The notes under the pieces were generated by a model that did not search any database, was not told where the DNA came from, and worked only from the letters and a program-made list of their open reading frames with translations. Positions 59,523 to 64,000 of a stretch of DNA of 64,000 nucleotides are shown in pieces. How positions within the stretch are numbered: the first letter of the stretch is position 1; each line of letters starts with the position of its first letter. A program made the translations under genes and the position numbers. Source of the DNA: Cyclospora cayetanensis (lineage: Eukaryota > Apicomplexa > Conoidasida > Eucoccidiorida > Eimeriidae); the NCBI RefSeq assembly GCF_002999335.1, contig NW_020312458.1:62001-126000 (forward strand). Reading direction: 5' to 3'.

Positions 59523-59773
59523 TCAAAGGAGCAGCAATGCAAGCAAATCCAAGAACGAAATTTGGGCAATATGCTGCAAGTTCATAGAATTTCTCAGCAC
59601 CTGTAAGGGTGCGCAAATGTAAAGTGCACGCCTTGATTACCTCAAGTTTTTGCCGGATCTGGCTCAAATCCTGCAGCCTAAAACCGGAATTACACAAGCT
59701 CAATGGTTTTTAATAAGGAAAATACTTGCATGCCTTTACATGTTACTGATTGTGCCGCGCAGCTAAGGTCCAT
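59523..59773 (-). CDS. Candidate 51-residue small protein in three exons
   Basis: Exons 59773..59726 (MDLSCAAQSVTCKGMQ, GTATTT donor), 59670..59641 (DLSQIRQKLE, GCAG acceptor, GTAATC donor) and 59600..59523 (VLRNSMNLQHIAQISFLDLL, TACAG acceptor, TGA) all join in phase 0. The product would be a short amphipathic helix followed by a Leu-rich end. Earlier exons may exist; another open segment with an ATG and a donor lies at 60121..60048. No family is recognised and the gene may be longer or spurious. Confidence 0.3.
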
Positions 59774-62700
59774 GCCGAGGAGAAAGGTGCTACCTCTCAA
59801 ATAAGCTAAATGCTTAGACACTATCCATGTAGAAAAGCATCCAGCCTTCCTTTGTATGCTTATTAGAATCCCGACTAACTTGCCATTGCAGTTAAGCTAT
59901 GGCATTAACAAGCTAAAATACTTCCTAAAATAGTGCACAGCCCTACTCGCTTCTGCGAGTATGAAACGCCAGTGAGTCACAAGTAATTGCGTTGGCGTGT
60001 CGGGGAATAGCGCGCCTACTTTGCTGTGGATACACGAAAAGCAGTCACCTTGCTGCGAAATGGTGGTCTGCTTGCCGGCCATTAAGTAAGGGGTGCTTGC
60101 TGTATGTTGACTTAATTCCATGCAAACTGAGTAGAACGCCTTGACTAAAACCAGATTTTTATGTCGATAACGAGCCTAGCTTGGGTCTATGACAACTGCG
60201 GAGCTCTCTAAGGCATATGGATGAACGAAAAGCGTCAATCTCACTTTTCTACACTGTTTGCGACGTTTGTTACAAATGCGATTGCCTGGCTTAAGTTGCT
60301 TCCATGTGATGAGTGGATTTAAAGCACGACCTCGCCTGCCAGGTGGCCTCCTGCATCCTTGGTCTACATGAAGGGTTTTCGCTCGTAGCTGGGCCTGAAC
60401 CTGATGGCTCGAGATCCGCAGCCACACTCTGAGGCAGAAGGACCGAAGATACAGTTGGTGGATTTAAGGCGAATGAATGTGCAATAACTCATGAGAGACA
60501 AGCACGCTATTTATGAAAAGCGGCAACGGGGTGTGTGCTCCAAGCCTGTAGAGTTGGTATATGTGGAATCAATTGCTCTGCTCGTTGCACAATCGAGTGC
60601 ACCAAGCAATGTGTGAGACCATGTACTCATAAGCGTTTGCCACCCTCTCACATATCGGCATTCTTTCTTGATCGATCTCCATAAAATTTAGGGGTGCCCA
60701 AGAGCTATAAATATTGGCTTTCTAGATTTTAACGCTCCCCCAATTTTTCTCGGGCTTCGCCGTGGAGGCAAAAGATCCGTGTGGATGTAGAGGATCTTCA
60801 CGGAGCCGTAGAAGTGCTGGCTTCTGGAATCGTTGAGCGCAGAAGACAAATGTGCCGGGGAACTCCGCCCACAATGGATAAAAAAGGAGCACGAGCTTCG
60901 TTGCTAGCAATAATTTTGGGGCTCTCCTAGATTCACAGTCACAGCTGCCAGCCAGTGCATTTTCCGTCGGAAAAGCACTCCTTTATCAATGCGCATTGAT
61001 TGAAATGTTGCCACTTCTGATTGGTAAGGTATTCTGTACACCCAGATTTATGCAGAGGTACTCAGTTGTGCTCACTCTACATTCTTCCCGATGCATGCTC
61101 TACGTCTTGAAAATCGACCATGCTGCATTCATTGGTTGTGTTAGCATGCAAACCTTGCTTTCTGAGGGTCGCGGGCACTACTGATCTACTGCTTATTTTG
61201 AGACTAGTGAGATAGACATTATCCAACAACCAACGAGGGCGAAACCACTACGACATCAAGGACAAGATGCCTCGCTGTCGTCGGAGCGCTAAAAATTGTG
61301 AGCCTTCTGCTGCGCGAAAATATGAAGAACCATGGTATAATATTCTACCGTTTTACCTCTCCCAAGCGGTTGATGCATATTGCCCTCTCGCATTTGCACT
61401 GATTTTCATTTTCACACTTATGCCTGCCTGAGGAGTGGCAACAGGTCAGGAACACTTTGGCTGTCCTGCACGCAGTTGGTGTCGGCGGACAGGTGCGAAA
61501 TAGAGAGGCATATGTTCAAATTGCGCGAACTCAGGGAAGATTGGGCTAAGCATTCACATGAGCGCTCTCTACTCTTCAGGTCAAGCTTGAAAGACTTGAT
61601 AGAAAATCGACCGACTTTCTGTTCGCATTTGTTTTATACTGCAGGGTACTGTTAGCTCAGTGCAACAACACCCAATGCTGTTTACATGTGCACAGCGTGC
61701 TATGTCCAACTGGCTGTCAATGGTCGGAGTTTTCAGGTGGTACAGCTAAACCGTAACTGTTACTCTTCCTTCACTTCGGAACCATGAGGGACGGGCGCAA
61801 CCGAAGAAGGAAGCTCTCTTGCGCTACGACGAATTACATTTATTAAGCTCTTAGGCATTCTGGGATTCAGCGTCTCCATACGGAGACCTTATGTGGACTG
61901 CTACAAGATATAAGAGCACACAATCCAAATATAGAGCCCTCTACTAGTTTCATACTAAGAGTAGGTAGTGTAGTGGAAATTTCCAAAGTAAAGCGCTGCC
62001 CACTAAGCTCGTTGTGCTCAAATCCCTTGGGGTGCCGGTTAATCATAGCTGCAACCTCTAGGCAGTATAGCCATCCAAAGCTAGCTGTACGTAGCTACTA
62101 GAGCACACGCAGTAGGTAAAGCAATGGTTCTTGTCGAATTCAGGTACTCTGCACCGGAGAATGTATACAAGCAGCCACCGAAAAGAGTCAGTACTCTGCT
62201 AGGTTCTGATCAAATGTTACTAGTGTTCCGTAGACTGCCAGGTATAGTACCTGTTAGAGCGGTCTGACTACTGTGACTAAAGCAGCTAGAGGCACGAATC
62301 TACAATGAAATCACCAGAGGACGGGTTTCATGGAAGAAAAGCAACTAAAGTGAGAGCTACTACACCCATCCCGCAACTCAAGTTTCACAGCTGAGTTTAC
62401 ATAGAAGCTATTGTGCACAACCGCAGCAATATTACCTATATCGACAAAGAATTAGTAAAGAACTGACTACTTGGTTCGGTTGTTAATGTATTTGACTGGC
62501 TGGAGAAGACCGTTAACTCAATATTAAAAGTGGTGTAGTAGAAGGGCCTAGGCCGTATTAAAAGGAAGAAAAAAGAGACTAGGGCACAGCTAGGCGTAAG
62601 TGCTGCAGCTATAGCGAGGATTGTACTTAGTGGCCCTTTACAGGAAAACTCGAAGTGCTCACAGCGTTGTGCAACCCGCGCGTGAGCTGTCCTCATTCAC

Positions 62701-64000
62701 CTCATGTTGGAGCAGTGCAGAGAGGAGAGCAGAAGGGCAAAGGAACTCTTTATGAAACACGCTAAAATGTTTTTTCTTAAATTCAATCAAAGCGTGGTCA
62801 CATACGTGTTTCCTTCATTGGAACCGTGCTGAGGGTGTAAACAGGGAAGCGGCACCTCGAGGTTTACTGTGGGATGTTAGAATTTCTGAACTATAGACCT
62901 GTGACATGAAGGCGTATGATCCTTAACACCAGATTGGGAAGGGGAGGGGGGAGCACGAAAAGTGGGCAACGTCATGCTTGAGTAAGTTCTATTGTATTAT
63001 TATTCAGATAACATTCGGTATCGAATTTTAAGGTTATTCACTTGTCCTCTTTGCTGAAAAGAGAAATCAATGCCATACGACTATTTGAATGAGTGCCGTA
63101 TGGCCATGTGCTAAGTACCTATACGCAACTGTGGGCGAATTTTCGCAACGCTCCAGGGGACAAGGTGCATGCACACTAGCAATACGGTCTTTCTCATTGC
63201 CGAACTTCTCTGTAATGGAATGAGAGATAAACCGGGTGGTATATGACATAAATAGTGGCATTTGAGGGTTTCTTATATTGTTTGTTAGAGGCAGAGGCCA
63301 CCATACGTAAACTTCAATAGGACAACCAGCATCAATTTCTATTTCGTATGAAACCTACGATAACCTAAAAAAGCGCGATTACATCAAATTAGACCCTTAA
63401 ATTGCCGGTGTGTTTATGAAAAGGCTGCTTTTTGATAATGAGCTCCCTCTTACTGATACAGGCCACCTCCGCGTCCGACGAGGGTATTGACCGTCGGCAC
63501 CCTGAAAACATATGATCTGTCAATTGATCTAGGAAGGCAGAAGACAGAATCCTCCGGCTTAGAGAACGGGATATGAGGCTGTAAAGCTGGCGGATAAAGT
63601 AAGAGTTTAGGGGTTCTGAATGCTTTTGCTTTATGCAGGGGAACGGGGCTTTCCACCCACTGGGCACAAGATATCGCATTTCTTAAGCCGTTCCTAATTC
63701 TGATCCATTTGAAACCTTGAATTTCATTGTGCATAGTTTGAATATATCATGTCAATAATCAATGTACGGTATTTCACCAGCGTTAACACAGAGACCCCCA
63801 GAACGAGGCCAGCGGTTTATGTGTACTCACTAGAACATCTGTGCAAACACGCTCGAAGATAAATACCCAATCCCCATCAGCTCAATACTTGCGGCTTTCC
63901 TCTTAGGTGAAATGAATCAGATGTGGTCAGACTACAACCATCTGGTTTGCTTCTAGGTGTCCCAGTTCATCAGCCAATCCAATGGAAGCAGCCCCAGCGT
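59774..64000. other. Gene-poor right end
   Basis: About 4.2 kb of A+T-richer sequence with only short open frames. A plus-strand frame at 61380-61655 and a minus-strand frame at 60176-60427 have somewhat protein-like composition, but no consistent splice partners or motifs. No RNA genes or intact mobile elements were seen. Confidence 0.35.

Noticed and set aside
61380..61655. Plus-strand frame with a charged helix-like stretch (EIERHMFKLRELREDW)
   Set aside because: Two other frames in the same place look equally open with splice-like ends, so no choice is supported.

Overview
The window looks like nuclear DNA of an apicomplexan, most likely an eimeriid coccidian (Eimeria or Cyclospora type). 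Three things point there. Most genes are cut by several short GT-AG introns. Coding exons carry long Gln and Ala runs from CAG/GCA-type repeats, even inside conserved domains. Two genes are apicomplexan signatures: a MyoF-type myosin and a Rab5b with an N-terminal MGC acylation motif and no C-terminal cysteines. I saw no tRNA, rRNA, CRISPR array, viral gene or intact transposon. Exon structures were worked out by hand from reading frame, intron phase and splice-site sequence; no similarity search was run.

Layout, left to right. 1-1300 (-): partial unknown gene. 2383-2912 (+): spliceosomal SmD2. 4226-6244 (-): seven-exon Rab5b-like GTPase. 7748-8113 (+): single-exon bL20 ribosomal protein. 8955-19360 (-): a very large unconventional myosin whose tail holds IQ motifs, coiled coil, a Rab-like domain lacking GTP-binding residues, and WD40 repeats. 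24223-25017 (+): TMEM208/SND2-type ER membrane protein. 25285-27936 (-): unknown helical protein. 28919-29689 (+): intronless single-pass membrane protein. 34884-38112 (-): coiled-coil protein in many small exons. 38742-42190 (-): cyclin L with an Arg/Ser-rich tail. 43981-45345 (-): Gln-rich protein. 47097-51525 (-): Pescadillo. 52742-54646 (-): unknown zinc-finger-like protein with an in-frame stop. 55214-56387 (+): EAPP-like protein. After 56.4 kb there are only weak candidates, two of them phase-consistent exon chains (56689-57228 and 59523-59773, both -).

There is no operon logic. The genes are a typical housekeeping mixture: RNA processing (SmD2, cyclin L), ribosome biogenesis and organelle translation (Pescadillo, bL20), and membrane traffic and organelle positioning (Rab5b, MyoF, TMEM208). 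Gene-poor stretches near 19.4-24.2, 29.7-33.8, 42.2-44 and 56.4-64 kb separate the clusters. The most interesting feature is the MyoF tail, where a G-domain-like fold without catalytic motifs sits between the coiled coil and the WD40 propeller.
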